A DNA stretch of 64,000 nt from Roseibacterium beibuensis (lineage in GTDB: Bacteria; Pseudomonadota; Alphaproteobacteria; Rhodobacterales; Rhodobacteraceae). How positions within the stretch are numbered: the stretch's first letter is position 1; each line of letters opens with the position of its first letter. This document shows positions 24,247 through 33,320 of this stretch, piece after piece. The notes below the pieces were generated by a model. The model did no database searches. It was given only the letters and a program-made list of their open reading frames with translations, and was not told the origin of the DNA. The translations under genes and the position numbers were made by a program. The DNA is taken from NCBI RefSeq assembly GCF_039542305.1, contig NZ_BAABHW010000007.1, positions 1 through 64,000 on the forward strand, in the 5' to 3' direction.

Positions 24247-24285
24247 AAACATTCCCGCGCTGGAATGTTTGTTGATCTGCGTCAA
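24247..24285 (+). promoter_or_regulatory. FNR-family box and adjacent inverted repeat
   Basis: TTGAT-CTGC-GTCAA (24272-24285) differs from the FNR consensus TTGAT-N4-ATCAA at one position; the GTCAA half resembles NNR/Dnr sites. Directly before it AAACATTCC (24247-24255) pairs perfectly with GGAATGTTT (24262-24270) across six bases. They lie 55-95 bases before the ABC operon start. Confidence 0.65.
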
Positions 24286-24340
24286 CCATCTTCACCCGCA
24301 ATCATCATAAAGACGAACCGACATCCCTGAGGAGAGCGCC

Positions 24341-25333
24341 ATGACGACCACCCGCCGCCAGTTCATGAAAACCACCGCCGGTGCGGCGGGCCTGACGCTC
24401 GCCGCGCCTGCGCTGCTGCACGCGACGGGCGCCCGCCTGCCCCGCCTTGCCATGCAGGCGCCCGGGTCCGGCCCCGGCATCCTGATCTCCCACGCCCTGG
24501 CCATCGGCGCCTTCGAAGACGTGGCCGACGAGGTGGAGTTCAGCCTGTGGCGCACGGGCGACGAGATGCGTGCGAACCTCGTGTCGGGGGACGTGCCGGT
24601 CACCGTGGTGCCGACGCAGGGTGGCGGCAGCCTCTATAACCGGGGGTTCGGCGTTCAGCTTATCTGCACGCTGACCGATGGGCATTGCGGCCTCGTCGCG
24701 CGCGATGTCGAGAACCCGCAAGTACCCGACCTGCGCGGACTGCGCGTCGTCGTTCCGGCCTTCAACGATTTCACGGGGCACATGATGCGCCTCGCGCTGG
24801 CCCATCACGGCGTGGGCTTGGACGAGGTGGAGCTGATCCCGGCCACGACCCAGATGGAGGCGGGGCAGGTCTTTCTCGCGGGGCGTGCCGATGCGGCGCT
24901 GCTGGCCGAACCCGGTGCCAGCGCCGTGCTGGCACGCGGCGCCGCGGACGGGCAGACCCTGTATCGCGGCCGGCAGATGCGTGACGAATTGGGCGAGATC
25001 ACCGGATTGCGCGCCGCGCTGCCGCAGGCCGCGCTGGCGATCCGATCGGATTTTGCCGCCGACCATCCGGGGCTGGCCGAGGCGCTCTACGAAGGGCTTT
25101 CTGCCGCCGCGACCTCGTTGAACGCCGATCCGGCCACGGCCGCCGCCAATGCCGCCCCGCGCCTCGACCGGCCGGCGCCGATCCTCGAGACCGCCATTCC
25201 CTACTGCAACATCACCGCGATCCGCGCATCCGAGGCGCGGCCGGTGATCGAGGCCCTGTACCAGGCCCTTCTGGACGCCGACCCCGGCATCCTGAACAAT
25301 GCCATGCCCGATGACGGGTTCTACGCGATCTGA
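24341..25333 (+). CDS. ABC transporter substrate-binding protein (nitrate/taurine type), Tat-exported
   Basis: 330 residues. The N-terminus TTTRRQFMKTTAGAAGLTLAAPALLHA is a twin-arginine signal. The rest has the NMT1/SsuA-like two-lobe pattern (VTVVPTQGGGSLYNRGF, LRVVVPAFNDFTGHMMRLAL, GRADAALLAEP). These proteins carry nitrate, sulfonates, thiamine precursors or similar small molecules, and I cannot choose between them. It is first of three overlapping genes behind an FNR-family box, suggesting use under low oxygen or nitric oxide. Confidence 0.8.
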   Translation: MTTTRRQFMKTTAGAAGLTLAAPALLHATGARLPRLAMQAPGSGPGILISHALAIGAFEDVADEVEFSLWRTGDEMRANLVSGDVPVTVVPTQGGGSLYNRGFGVQLICTLTDGHCGLVARDVENPQVPDLRGLRVVVPAFNDFTGHMMRLALAHHGVGLDEVELIPATTQMEAGQVFLAGRADAALLAEPGASAVLARGAADGQTLYRGRQMRDELGEITGLRAALPQAALAIRSDFAADHPGLAEALYEGLSAAATSLNADPATAAANAAPRLDRPAPILETAIPYCNITAIRASEARPVIEALYQALLDADPGILNNAMPDDGFYAI

Positions 25334-26184
25334 TGCGGGCGGGCCTCAAAGCCCTTGGCGCGCGGGCCGACCGCCTGCGTGTCCCGCCCGAGGAACTGGT
25401 GGAAACCGGGCTTGTCCTGCTGGGCCGCTGGCTGTGGCGAGTGGGGCCCGGGATCATCGGTGTCGCGCTGTTCCTTGGCCTATGGCAGTTGGGGAACCGC
25501 GCCTATGGCAGCTTCATCCTCCCCTCGCCGCTTGAAACGGGCCGCGCCATTCTCGGCGTTCTGTCCTCGCCCGAGGGCTGGGGCCTGATCGCGGGAACGG
25601 TGGCGCGTGTGGGGCTGGCCCTCGGTTTCGCGGCGCTCTTCGGCGTGGGGCTGGGCCTGGCATCGGGGTATGCCCGGCTGCTGCGCGGGATGCTGGCGCC
25701 GGTCTCGACCATTCTGCTGGGCATGCCGGCCACGGCCTGGGTCATCCTGACGATGATCTGGTTCGGGCCGTCCCATGCCTCGATCGTCTTTACCATAGCC
25801 ATGGTGACGACCCCGCTCCTCTATATCGGGACGGTCGACGCGGTCCTGACCCGCGACCGCCGGCTGGAGGATATGGCCGCCGCGTTCGGCGCCGGGCCAT
25901 GGCGGCGGTTTTCCAACGTCGCCCTGCGCCAGATCCTTGCCACCTTGGCCCCGGTGACGGGGATCACCCTGGCGCTCGGGTTCAAGGTGGCGATCATGGC
26001 GGAACTGGTGGCCAATGTCGCCGGGTTGGGCGGGGCCCTGGCCACGGCGCGCGCACATATGGATATCGACCGGGGGCTTGCCTATGTCGCGCTGACGGTC
26101 GCGGCCCTGTTGGCGGTCGAGTACGGGTTGATCCGCCCGTTCCAGCGCCGCGTCGGGCAGTGGAAACGCGGGGGCCTGATATGA
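25333..26184 (+). CDS. ABC transporter permease (nitrate/taurine type)
   Basis: 283 residues with six membrane helices; the EAA loop reads DRRLEDMAAAFGAGPWRRFSNVALRQI (~175-201), typical of SsuC/TauC/NrtB permeases. Start and preceding stop overlap as TGATG. Its stop overlaps the ATPase start as ATGA. Confidence 0.85.
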   Translation: MRAGLKALGARADRLRVPPEELVETGLVLLGRWLWRVGPGIIGVALFLGLWQLGNRAYGSFILPSPLETGRAILGVLSSPEGWGLIAGTVARVGLALGFAALFGVGLGLASGYARLLRGMLAPVSTILLGMPATAWVILTMIWFGPSHASIVFTIAMVTTPLLYIGTVDAVLTRDRRLEDMAAAFGAGPWRRFSNVALRQILATLAPVTGITLALGFKVAIMAELVANVAGLGGALATARAHMDIDRGLAYVALTVAALLAVEYGLIRPFQRRVGQWKRGGLI

Positions 26185-26972
26185 GCAAGCTGGTGCTTGT
26201 GACGGTCACCCACGCTTTCGACGGGCGCACCGTGCTGCGCGACGTGTCGCTGGTCACCCAGCCGGGCGAAATGGTGGCGCTGGTCGGCCCCTCGGGCAGC
26301 GGGAAAAGCACCCTGGCGGCGATTGCGGCAGGCATCCTGCGCCCGCAATCGGGCCGGGTGATGCGGCTCTACCAGCGGCACGGGATGGTGTTTCAGCAAT
26401 CCCGCCTGCTGCCTTGGGAAACCGCGCGCGGCAATATCGCCTTTCCGTTGCTCATGGACGGGATGAACAAGGCGGAGGCGACCGCCCGCGCCGAAGAGGC
26501 CGCCTTGGCGGTGGCGCTGCTGCCCAGCGACCTCGACAAGATGCCCGACCAGTTGTCGGGCGGGATGCGGGCGCGGGTCGCGATTGCCCGGGCCCTTGCG
26601 GTCGCGCCGGACTTCCTGATCTTCGATGAACCTTTCGCGGCGCTGGACCCGGCCCTGCGACGGCGGATGCAGGACCTCGTGATCGACCTGAGCGCGCGTT
26701 TCGGCTTTGGCGGGCTGTTCATCACCCACGACCTGTCCGAGGCGGCGCGGGTCGCCGACCGCATCGCCGTGCTGGACCGCAAGGGCGACGGGATCATCGG
26801 CGCACTGACCCCCGAAGGCACGCCGGGCGCGCGGCGCGAGGCCGATATCTTCGCCTTCGTGCAGCGCGAGATGACCGGAAATCCGCTTCTGGCCGATCTC
26901 GTCAACGTGGACGAGCGCGCGTTGGATTACGACTGCGCCTGCGACACGCTTGGGCCGCGGCGCTGCTGTTAG
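26181..26972 (+). CDS. ABC transporter ATP-binding protein with a Cys-rich tail
   Basis: 263 residues: Walker A GPSGSGKST (~32-40), signature LSGGMRARVAIARAL (~124-138), Walker B FLIFDEPFAALDP (~144-156), switch THDLSEAA. The last residues DYDCACDTLGPRRCC carry four Cys, which is unusual for this family and could bind a metal or cluster or serve as a redox switch. Coupled to the permease by a 4-base overlap. Confidence 0.87.
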   Translation: MSKLVLVTVTHAFDGRTVLRDVSLVTQPGEMVALVGPSGSGKSTLAAIAAGILRPQSGRVMRLYQRHGMVFQQSRLLPWETARGNIAFPLLMDGMNKAEATARAEEAALAVALLPSDLDKMPDQLSGGMRARVAIARALAVAPDFLIFDEPFAALDPALRRRMQDLVIDLSARFGFGGLFITHDLSEAARVADRIAVLDRKGDGIIGALTPEGTPGARREADIFAFVQREMTGNPLLADLVNVDERALDYDCACDTLGPRRCC

Positions 26973-26978
26973 GCCGGT

Positions 26979-27881
26979 TTAGTTTGATGCGGCCGCGTGG
27001 AGCAGTTCGATCAGATAGTCGGCATTGGCGGTCGTCTCGGCCCCCTGCCGCAAGGTGATGCCCACCGCGCCGGACATGTACCCCGCGCCAAGGTCGAAGG
27101 TGGAAAGGTTGCCCGAAGACAGTTCACGCGCCACCACGCCGCGCGAGATGAACCACAGCATGTCCGTATCCAGCAGCAAGGGCAGCGCCAGGTTCGGCGA
27201 CACGGTTTCAAGGATCGGGCGCAGATCGGCGAGGCCTTGCGCCGCAAGGAACCCGTCCACGATCTTGCGGATGATCGACTCGCGCGTCGGCAGAATGACC
27301 GGGTTGGCGCGAACGGCCTCGGCCACGTCGGTCTTCAGGCCGGGATGTCCCGCCCTGGCCACCAGCTCGATGGAATCCTCGTAGAGAAACGCAAAGCGCA
27401 ATCCCGCCATCTCGGAGGGTTCGGGCATGCGCCCCACCATCAGGTCTATATCCCCCCGCCTCAGCCGATCCAGCAGGTAACCATGCGGCCCGGTGGTGAC
27501 CGAGATCACGCTGGCAGGGCGATCATGCGCATAGCGCCGCGCGACATCGGGAAAAAGGCTCGCCGCGACCGTGGGCAGAAGCCCAACGGACAATGTCTCG
27601 GTCGCCCCGTCGCCCGAAATCGCCTGAAGGCCGCTTTCAAGACTGTGCACCGCGTCAAGCGCGTGGCGTCGAAACAGGGTGCCCGGCACGGTCAGGGTCA
27701 TCTTGCGCCCCGTGCGGTCGAACAGCGGGTGGCCGACGATGCGCTCGATATCGGCGAGCGTCTTGGACAAGGCAGGCTGCGACACATGCAGCCGGCGCGC
27801 GGCGGCGCTGACCGTTCCCGCCTCGGCGATTGCGAGAAAGACGCGGACATGACGCAGGCTCAAGGCGTGAGGTATAACCAT
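26979..27881 (-). CDS. pcaQ: LysR-type regulator PcaQ
   Basis: 300 residues: winged helix HVRVFLAIAEAGTVSAAARRLHVSQPALSKTLADIE (~11-46) and a LysR effector domain. PcaQ activates pca genes in alphaproteobacteria in response to beta-carboxy-muconate or its lactone. The identity rests on its divergent position next to pcaC-pcaHGB and on general similarity, not on a specific motif. It converges with the ABC operon, leaving only six bases. Confidence 0.8.
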   Translation of the reverse strand: MVIPHALSLRHVRVFLAIAEAGTVSAAARRLHVSQPALSKTLADIERIVGHPLFDRTGRKMTLTVPGTLFRRHALDAVHSLESGLQAISGDGATETLSVGLLPTVAASLFPDVARRYAHDRPASVISVTTGPHGYLLDRLRRGDIDLMVGRMPEPSEMAGLRFAFLYEDSIELVARAGHPGLKTDVAEAVRANPVILPTRESIIRKIVDGFLAAQGLADLRPILETVSPNLALPLLLDTDMLWFISRGVVARELSSGNLSTFDLGAGYMSGAVGITLRQGAETTANADYLIELLHAAASN

Positions 27882-27888
27882 TTGTTAT
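27874..27888. promoter_or_regulatory. Candidate PcaQ operator over the pcaQ start
   Basis: ATAAC-CATTT-GTTAT (27874-27888) is a perfect inverted repeat resembling the known PcaQ box ATAACC-N4-GGTTAA. It overlaps the annotated ATG of pcaQ, which would suit autorepression or means the true start is slightly downstream. The rest of 27889-27961 is AT-rich and presumably holds the pca promoter. Confidence 0.45.
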
Positions 27889-27961
27889 GGGTAGCGCCGA
27901 TATTTCTATTTTCAATCACGAATTGGTCACGTCATACCTGCCCTTGGAAGGATTTTCACGC

Positions 27962-28057
27962 ATGCAAGCAGTGACGAGCGCAGCGGCGCGCAAGACCTGT
28001 CGCAAAGCTTTGTGCGACCTCTGCGCCGAGGGACAACACCGGAGACCGCGCCGATGA
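27962..28057 (+). CDS. Possible 31-codon leader ORF coupled to pcaC
   Basis: GGAAGGATTTTCACGC precedes the ATG. The frame of 31 residues is Arg/Lys/Cys-rich, and its stop overlaps the pcaC start as ATGA. It does not resemble the missing PcaD. It may be a translational-coupling leader or chance. Confidence 0.25.
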   Translation: MQAVTSAAARKTCRKALCDLCAEGQHRRPRR

Positions 28058-28449
28058 ACCAAAGACACGACACCGGAATGAAGGTGCGGCGGCGCGTGCT
28101 CGGCGACGATCATGTCGACCGCGCCGAGGCGCGCACCAGTGCGTTCGACGCCCAGTTCCAGAGCCTGATCACCGAGGCCGCTTGGGGCCATGTCTGGGCA
28201 TCGGACGGGATCAGCGACCGCGAACGCTCGATGCTGACCATCGCGCTTCTGGCGGCAATGGGGAATTTCGAAGAGATCCCGATGCATGTGCGCGCCACGG
28301 CCCGCACCGGCGCCACGCCGCGCGATATCGCCGAGGCGCTCCAGCATGTTGCGATCTATGCCGGCGTGCCCCGCGCGAACCACGCCCTGAAACTCGCCAA
28401 GGCAACCTACGATGACATGGAGGCAGCCGAATGTCGCAAGGAAGACTGA
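28054..28449 (+). CDS. pcaC: 4-carboxymuconolactone decarboxylase PcaC
   Basis: Decarboxylates gamma-carboxymuconolactone to beta-ketoadipate enol-lactone. The 131 residues match stand-alone PcaC: GMKVRRRVLGDDHVDRA at the start, WGHVWASDGISDRERSMLTIALLAAMG (~46-72) and HVRATARTGATPRDIAEALQHVAIYAGVPRANHALK (~80-115) with the conserved His. The next gene starts 19 bases before its stop. A fused or neighbouring pcaD, common elsewhere, is absent. Confidence 0.93.
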   Translation: MNQRHDTGMKVRRRVLGDDHVDRAEARTSAFDAQFQSLITEAAWGHVWASDGISDRERSMLTIALLAAMGNFEEIPMHVRATARTGATPRDIAEALQHVAIYAGVPRANHALKLAKATYDDMEAAECRKED

Positions 28450-29156
28450 TCCCGCGGGACCGCTCGGCGCATCCGGTCGCCTACGATCCCCAATACAAGA
28501 CGAGCGTCACCCGCTCGCCCTCCCTGCCCCTGTTGTCGCTGGAGTCCACGCCGACCGAGGAAACCGGCCCGCGCTTCGGCCATTCCGATCTCGGCGCGCT
28601 GGACCACGACCTGATCCGCAACTGGACAAAGGGCAAGGCCGAAGCCATCGGCGAGCGCATTCTCGTGCATGGCCGCGTGACGGATGAAACCGGGCGCGGC
28701 ATTCCCGGCGCATTGGTCGAGGTCTGGCAGGCCAATGCGGGCGGCCGCTACCGCCACAAGAAGGACGGCTACCTCGCGCCGCTCGACCCGAATTTCGGCG
28801 GCGCCGGACGCTGCCTGTCCGACGAGACGGGCGCCTATGCCTTCTTCACGATCAAACCGGGCGCCTACCCCTGGCCCAACCGTGGCAATGACTGGCGGCC
28901 TGCGCATATCCATTTCGCGCTGTCGGGCCCGTGTTTCGGCCAGCGTCTGATCACCCAGATGTATTTCGAGGGAGACCCGCTGATCCATCGCTGCCCCATC
29001 GCGGCCACGGTCAAGGACCGCGGGCAACTCGACAGCCTCGTGGCGCCGCTGGACATGAGCCAGGCGCGCCCGCTCGATCACCTCGCCTATCGCTTCGACA
29101 TTGTCCTGCGCGGGCGGCGTCAGGCGTGGTTCGAAAACCGTCCGGAGGGGATGTGA
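28431..29156 (+). CDS. pcaH: Protocatechuate 3,4-dioxygenase beta subunit PcaH
   Basis: Carries the non-haem Fe(III) of the intradiol ring-cleaving dioxygenase. The ligands are visible: Tyr in GGRYRHKKDGY, Tyr in KPGAYPW, and two His in RPAHIHFALSG. 241 residues, normal for the beta chain. The start overlaps pcaC, and pcaG follows after one base. Confidence 0.95.
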   Translation: MSQGRLIPRDRSAHPVAYDPQYKTSVTRSPSLPLLSLESTPTEETGPRFGHSDLGALDHDLIRNWTKGKAEAIGERILVHGRVTDETGRGIPGALVEVWQANAGGRYRHKKDGYLAPLDPNFGGAGRCLSDETGAYAFFTIKPGAYPWPNRGNDWRPAHIHFALSGPCFGQRLITQMYFEGDPLIHRCPIAATVKDRGQLDSLVAPLDMSQARPLDHLAYRFDIVLRGRRQAWFENRPEGM

Positions 29157-29157
29157 C

Positions 29158-29757
29158 ATGGTGCAGAAACTGACCCAATGGCGCGAAACGCCGTCGCAGA
29201 CCGCTGGTCCCTACGTCCATCTTGGCCTGATGCCGACCTGGGCGGGCAATGCCGGGGCGTATGAAAAGGAACTCGGCCAAAGCCCGATTGCCGAGGGCGC
29301 AAAGGGCGAGATCATCGAGATCGCCGGTCAGGTGCTGGACGGCACCGGCTGGCCGCTGCGTGACGCGCTGATCGAAAGCTGGCAGGCCGACGCAGAGGGC
29401 CGCTTCCCCGGAACCGACGGGGCCGATCCGGCTGTCAGCGGCTTCTGCCGCTTCGCCATCGACCCCGAGAGCGCGGAATTCACCCTGCGCACGGTCAAGC
29501 CCGGCGCGGTCAGCCTGCCCGATGGCCGGGTTCAATCGCCCCATATCGCGCTCTGGATCGTGGCGCGCGGGATCAACATGGGCCTTCAGACCCGCATCTA
29601 TTTCGAGGATGCCGACCGCGATGCCGACCCGGTCCTGTCGCGGATCGAACAGCGCGACCGGGTCGAGACCCTGATCGCCAAGCCGCAGGGCGATGGCCGC
29701 TATCGGTTCGACATTCGCCTGCAAGGGCCGGCCGAAACCGTGTTCCTGGACATGTAA
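29158..29757 (+). CDS. pcaG: Protocatechuate 3,4-dioxygenase alpha subunit PcaG
   Basis: 199 residues of the intradiol dioxygenase fold without the iron ligands, as expected for the alpha chain. TPSQTAGPYVHLGLMP at the start and SPHIALWIVARGINMGLQTRIYFED (~128-152) are PcaG signatures. Forms the (alpha-beta-Fe)12 complex with PcaH. Confidence 0.94.
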   Translation: MVQKLTQWRETPSQTAGPYVHLGLMPTWAGNAGAYEKELGQSPIAEGAKGEIIEIAGQVLDGTGWPLRDALIESWQADAEGRFPGTDGADPAVSGFCRFAIDPESAEFTLRTVKPGAVSLPDGRVQSPHIALWIVARGINMGLQTRIYFEDADRDADPVLSRIEQRDRVETLIAKPQGDGRYRFDIRLQGPAETVFLDM

Positions 29758-29771
29758 GGCGACCTGGCGCG

Positions 29772-31082
29772 ATGTCCCTTTCCCCCCTCGACAGCCCGAT
29801 GTGGCAGGATCTGTTCGGCAGCGCGATGGCCCGCGACTGCCTCGGCGACGACGCGCTCGTCGCCGCCATGATCCGTGTCGAGGTGGCCTTGGCCGAGGCC
29901 TGTGAGGCGCAAGGCCTCACACCGGAGGGAAGCGGCGCACGGATCGCCTCGGCGCTGTCGGACGCCCCCCTTTCGCCCGCCGACCTGGCCGAGGGGGCCG
30001 CGCGGGACGGTGTGCCGATCCCTGCCCTTTTGGCCGCGCTGCGCGCGCGGCTCGACGCGCAGGCGGCCGACGCGCTCCATTGGGGTGCTACGTCTCAGGA
30101 TATCGTGGACAGCGCGACCGTGCTCTGCCTGCGCGACTTCGCGGCCCGGATGGGCACCGAGGCCGACGCCGTGCTGGACCGTCTCGCCGAGCTTGCCGGC
30201 GCCGAGGCGGAGACGGTGATGCTGGCCCGCACCCGGACACAAGGGGCCGTGCCCACCACCTTCGGCGCCGTGGTCGCCGATTGGGGGATGGGATTGGCCG
30301 ACGCCAAGGAACGTCTGACCGAAGCCGCCGCGCGCCTGTGCGACCTGTCCCTGCATGGGGCCGCCGGAACCGATGGCGCCCTCGGGGCCCGGGCCGACGC
30401 GATCCGCGATGATATGGCTGGACGGCTTGGACTGAAGGCCAACCCGACCCCGTGGCACCGTCAGCGCACCCGCATCTCCGATTTCGCTGCCGCATCCGCC
30501 GCCATCGCGATGCAGGCCGGACGGATCGGGGCCGACCTCGCCCTTCTCGCGGCAACGGGCATCGCGGAACTGCGCCTCTCGGGTGGCGGATCGTCGGCCA
30601 TGCCGCACAAGGTGAACCCGGTGCGCGCCGAAGCGGCGCAGTCGCTTGCCCGTTTCGCGGCGCATCTTCAGGGCGCGGTGACCGAGGCCGCGCTCCATGT
30701 CAGCCAGCGCGACGGCGCGGCCTGGGGGCTCGAATGGCTCTCGCTGCGGCCGCTCTGCGGGGCCTCGGCGGCGGCCCTCGACAACATCGCCCGCGCGCTC
30801 GACGGGTTGCAGCCGAACCGCGCGGCGATGGCGCAAAACCTCGCCAACGCCGGCATCGGCCCGTTCTCGGAACGGCTGAGCTACCTGCTTGCCGCCCAAA
30901 TGCCACGCAGCGATGCGCGCGACGCAATGGCCCGGGCGCTGGCCACCGATGACCCCGTCGCAGCGCTGCGCGCCGCGTATCCCGAACTCAACTGGACCGA
31001 CGCGATGGACCCGTTGGCCGCCGCAGGCCACGCGCCGCGGCTGGCCCGAGCTTTCTCCACATCAAGAGGACCAACGACGTGA
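29772..31082 (+). CDS. pcaB: 3-carboxy-cis,cis-muconate cycloisomerase PcaB
   Basis: Fumarase/aspartase superfamily member converting beta-carboxymuconate to gamma-carboxymuconolactone. HWGATSQDIVDSATVL (~98-113) and the superfamily signature GGSSAMPHKVNPVRAE (~274-289) are present. 436 residues, normal length. Its stop overlaps the GTG start of pobA. Confidence 0.93.
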   Translation: MSLSPLDSPMWQDLFGSAMARDCLGDDALVAAMIRVEVALAEACEAQGLTPEGSGARIASALSDAPLSPADLAEGAARDGVPIPALLAALRARLDAQAADALHWGATSQDIVDSATVLCLRDFAARMGTEADAVLDRLAELAGAEAETVMLARTRTQGAVPTTFGAVVADWGMGLADAKERLTEAAARLCDLSLHGAAGTDGALGARADAIRDDMAGRLGLKANPTPWHRQRTRISDFAAASAAIAMQAGRIGADLALLAATGIAELRLSGGGSSAMPHKVNPVRAEAAQSLARFAAHLQGAVTEAALHVSQRDGAAWGLEWLSLRPLCGASAAALDNIARALDGLQPNRAAMAQNLANAGIGPFSERLSYLLAAQMPRSDARDAMARALATDDPVAALRAAYPELNWTDAMDPLAAAGHAPRLARAFSTSRGPTT

Positions 31083-32251
31083 AGACACAGGTCGCCATCA
31101 TCGGCGGCGGTCCGGCCGGGCTGCTGCTGTCGCAACTTCTGCACCTCAGCGGGATCGACTCGGTCGTTCTGGAACGCCGCTCGCGGGACTACGTGCTGGG
31201 CCGTATCCGCGCAGGCGTGCTGGAATCGGGCAGCGTGAAGGTTCTGACCGAGGCGGGCGTGGGCGACCGCCTTGCCGCCGAGGGTCAGCCGCATGACGGG
31301 GTCGAATTCAGCTGGCATGACGAACGCCTGCGCATCGACCTCGCGGCGCTGACCGGGACCACCGTCACCGTCTACGGCCAGACCGAAGTGACGCGCGACC
31401 TTTATGCCGCGCTGGATGCCCGCGGGGCAGAGGTGATCCACGAGGCCGAGGTGCTGCGCATCGAAGGGGTCGAGACGGATGCGCCCGTCGTGGTGTACCG
31501 GCAGAACGGCGCGGAACACCGGCTTGAGGCGCGCTTCGTCGCGGGGTGTGACGGCTTCCACGGCCCGTCGCGCAAGGCCATGCCGGATGGTGTGCGGCAG
31601 GAATTCGAACGCGCCTACCCGTTCGGCTGGCTGGGCCTGCTGTCAAAGACACCGCCCGCCGCACCCGAATTGATCTATGCCGCCCATGAGCGCGGCTTTG
31701 CCCTGTGCTCCATGCGCTCCGACGAGGTCAGCCGCTACTACGTGCAGGTGCCGGTCGAGGAAAAGGTCGAGGATTGGACGCCCGACCGTTTCTGGGACGA
31801 ATTGCGCCGCCGTATCCCCGCCGACGTGGCCGACGGCATGGTGACCGAGGGCGAGGTGCTGGAAATGTCCGTCGCGCCGCTGCGGTCCTTCGTGTCCGAA
31901 CCGATGCGCCACGGATCGCTGTTTCTGGCGGGCGACGCGGCCCATATCGTGCCGCCAACCGGGGCCAAGGGCCTCAACCTCGCGGTCTCGGACGTGTATT
32001 ACCTGCACCGGGCATTGGACCGGTTCTTCAACACCGGTGCGGCAGATGGCATCGACAGCTATTCCGAGACGGCGCTTGCCCGCGTCTGGAAGAGTGAACG
32101 GTTCTCGTGGTCGTTGACCCAGATGATGCATGATTTCCCGCAACTCGGCCCTTTCGAGAAGCGGATGCAAAAGGCCGAGTTCGACGACCTTGTGCGCTCG
32201 GAAACCGCCCGAAAGGGACTTGCGGAAAACTACATCGGGCTGCCTTTCTAG
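31079..32251 (+). CDS. pobA: 4-hydroxybenzoate 3-monooxygenase PobA
   Basis: FAD enzyme hydroxylating 4-hydroxybenzoate to protocatechuate with NADPH and oxygen. VAIIGGGPAGLLLSQLL (~4-20) binds FAD, RIRAGVLESG (~42-51) is a PobA motif, and GDAAHIVPPTGAKGLNLAV (~285-303) is the second FAD/NADPH motif. 390 residues, as in Pseudomonas. The start is GTG at 31079, coupled to pcaB. The cluster thus begins with 4-hydroxybenzoate. Confidence 0.95.
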   Translation: MKTQVAIIGGGPAGLLLSQLLHLSGIDSVVLERRSRDYVLGRIRAGVLESGSVKVLTEAGVGDRLAAEGQPHDGVEFSWHDERLRIDLAALTGTTVTVYGQTEVTRDLYAALDARGAEVIHEAEVLRIEGVETDAPVVVYRQNGAEHRLEARFVAGCDGFHGPSRKAMPDGVRQEFERAYPFGWLGLLSKTPPAAPELIYAAHERGFALCSMRSDEVSRYYVQVPVEEKVEDWTPDRFWDELRRRIPADVADGMVTEGEVLEMSVAPLRSFVSEPMRHGSLFLAGDAAHIVPPTGAKGLNLAVSDVYYLHRALDRFFNTGAADGIDSYSETALARVWKSERFSWSLTQMMHDFPQLGPFEKRMQKAEFDDLVRSETARKGLAENYIGLPF

Positions 32252-32287
32252 GCCCGGCAGACGTCTGAGAATCCAAGGGAGGATGAC

Positions 32288-33316
32288 ATGAAGACCAAGA
32301 CGACGCTTTCGGCCCTGGCACTGGCCGCCGCGATGGCCAGCCCGGCCGCCGCGCAGGACTATACCCTGACGCTCCACCATTTCCTCGGCGAACGCTCGCC
32401 CGCCCATCGTCAGATGCTTGTGCCCTGGGCAGAACGGGTCGAGGAACTCAGCGGCGGCGCCGTCGATATCGAGGTCTATCCCTCGATGACGCTCGGCGGC
32501 CGTCCGCCGGAACTGGCCGCGCAGGCCCGTGATGGCGTGGTGGACATGATCTGGACCCTGAACGGCTACACGCCGGGCCTTTTCCCGCGCACCGAGGTGT
32601 TCGAGCTGCCGACCGTGTTCCTGAACGATCCGGCGGCGGCCAACTTCGCCATGCGCGCGATGTTCGACGACTACCTCGCCGAGGATTATGCAGGCCTCGA
32701 AGTCATGTTCCTGCACGCCCATGCCGGCAACGCCTTTCACATGGTCGATGACGAGGTGCGCAGCCCCGCGGATCTCGAGGGCATGAACCTGCGCACCCCG
32801 TCGCGCAGCGGCGCATGGGTGATCGAAGCCCTTGGGGCCAACCCCGTCGCCATGCCGGTGCCGGAACTGCCGCAGGCGCTGTCGCGCGGCACGGTCGATG
32901 GCGCCCTGATCCCGTGGGAAATCATCCCGCCGCTGCGGCTGCAGGAGCAGACCGAGTACCAGGTCGAAGGGGCCGACATGGCGCGGTTCGGCACCTCGAT
33001 CTTCCAGGTCTCGATGAACCAGGCCACCTGGGACGGCCTGCCCGAGGATATCCAGGCCGCCTTCCGCGAGGCGTCGAACGAGGCATGGCTGCAAGAGGTC
33101 GGCGATATCTGGCGCGCGGCCGATGACTTCGGCATCAACATGGCGACCGAGGCCGGCAACACGCATATCGTGCTGTCCGAGGAAGAAACCGAGGCCATGA
33201 TGGCGCCGCTGGCCGGCGTCGTCGACCGCTGGATCGAGGAAGTCTCGGGTTCCGGCGTGGACGGCGCCGCCTTGGTCGAGGCCGCCCGCGCCGCCATCGA
33301 CGCGGCGGGGAACTGA
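32288..33316 (+). CDS. TRAP transporter substrate-binding protein (DctP type)
   Basis: 342 residues with a Sec signal peptide cut after SPAAAQ (~1-22). LRTPSRSGAWVIEALGANPVAMPVPELPQALSRGTVDGAL (~157-196) contains the Arg that binds the substrate carboxylate. First gene of a complete TRAP system 36 bases after pobA, so an aromatic carboxylate such as 4-hydroxybenzoate or protocatechuate is the likely cargo (inference from context). Confidence 0.9.
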   Translation: MKTKTTLSALALAAAMASPAAAQDYTLTLHHFLGERSPAHRQMLVPWAERVEELSGGAVDIEVYPSMTLGGRPPELAAQARDGVVDMIWTLNGYTPGLFPRTEVFELPTVFLNDPAAANFAMRAMFDDYLAEDYAGLEVMFLHAHAGNAFHMVDDEVRSPADLEGMNLRTPSRSGAWVIEALGANPVAMPVPELPQALSRGTVDGALIPWEIIPPLRLQEQTEYQVEGADMARFGTSIFQVSMNQATWDGLPEDIQAAFREASNEAWLQEVGDIWRAADDFGINMATEAGNTHIVLSEEETEAMMAPLAGVVDRWIEEVSGSGVDGAALVEAARAAIDAAGN

Positions 33317-33320
33317 ACCG

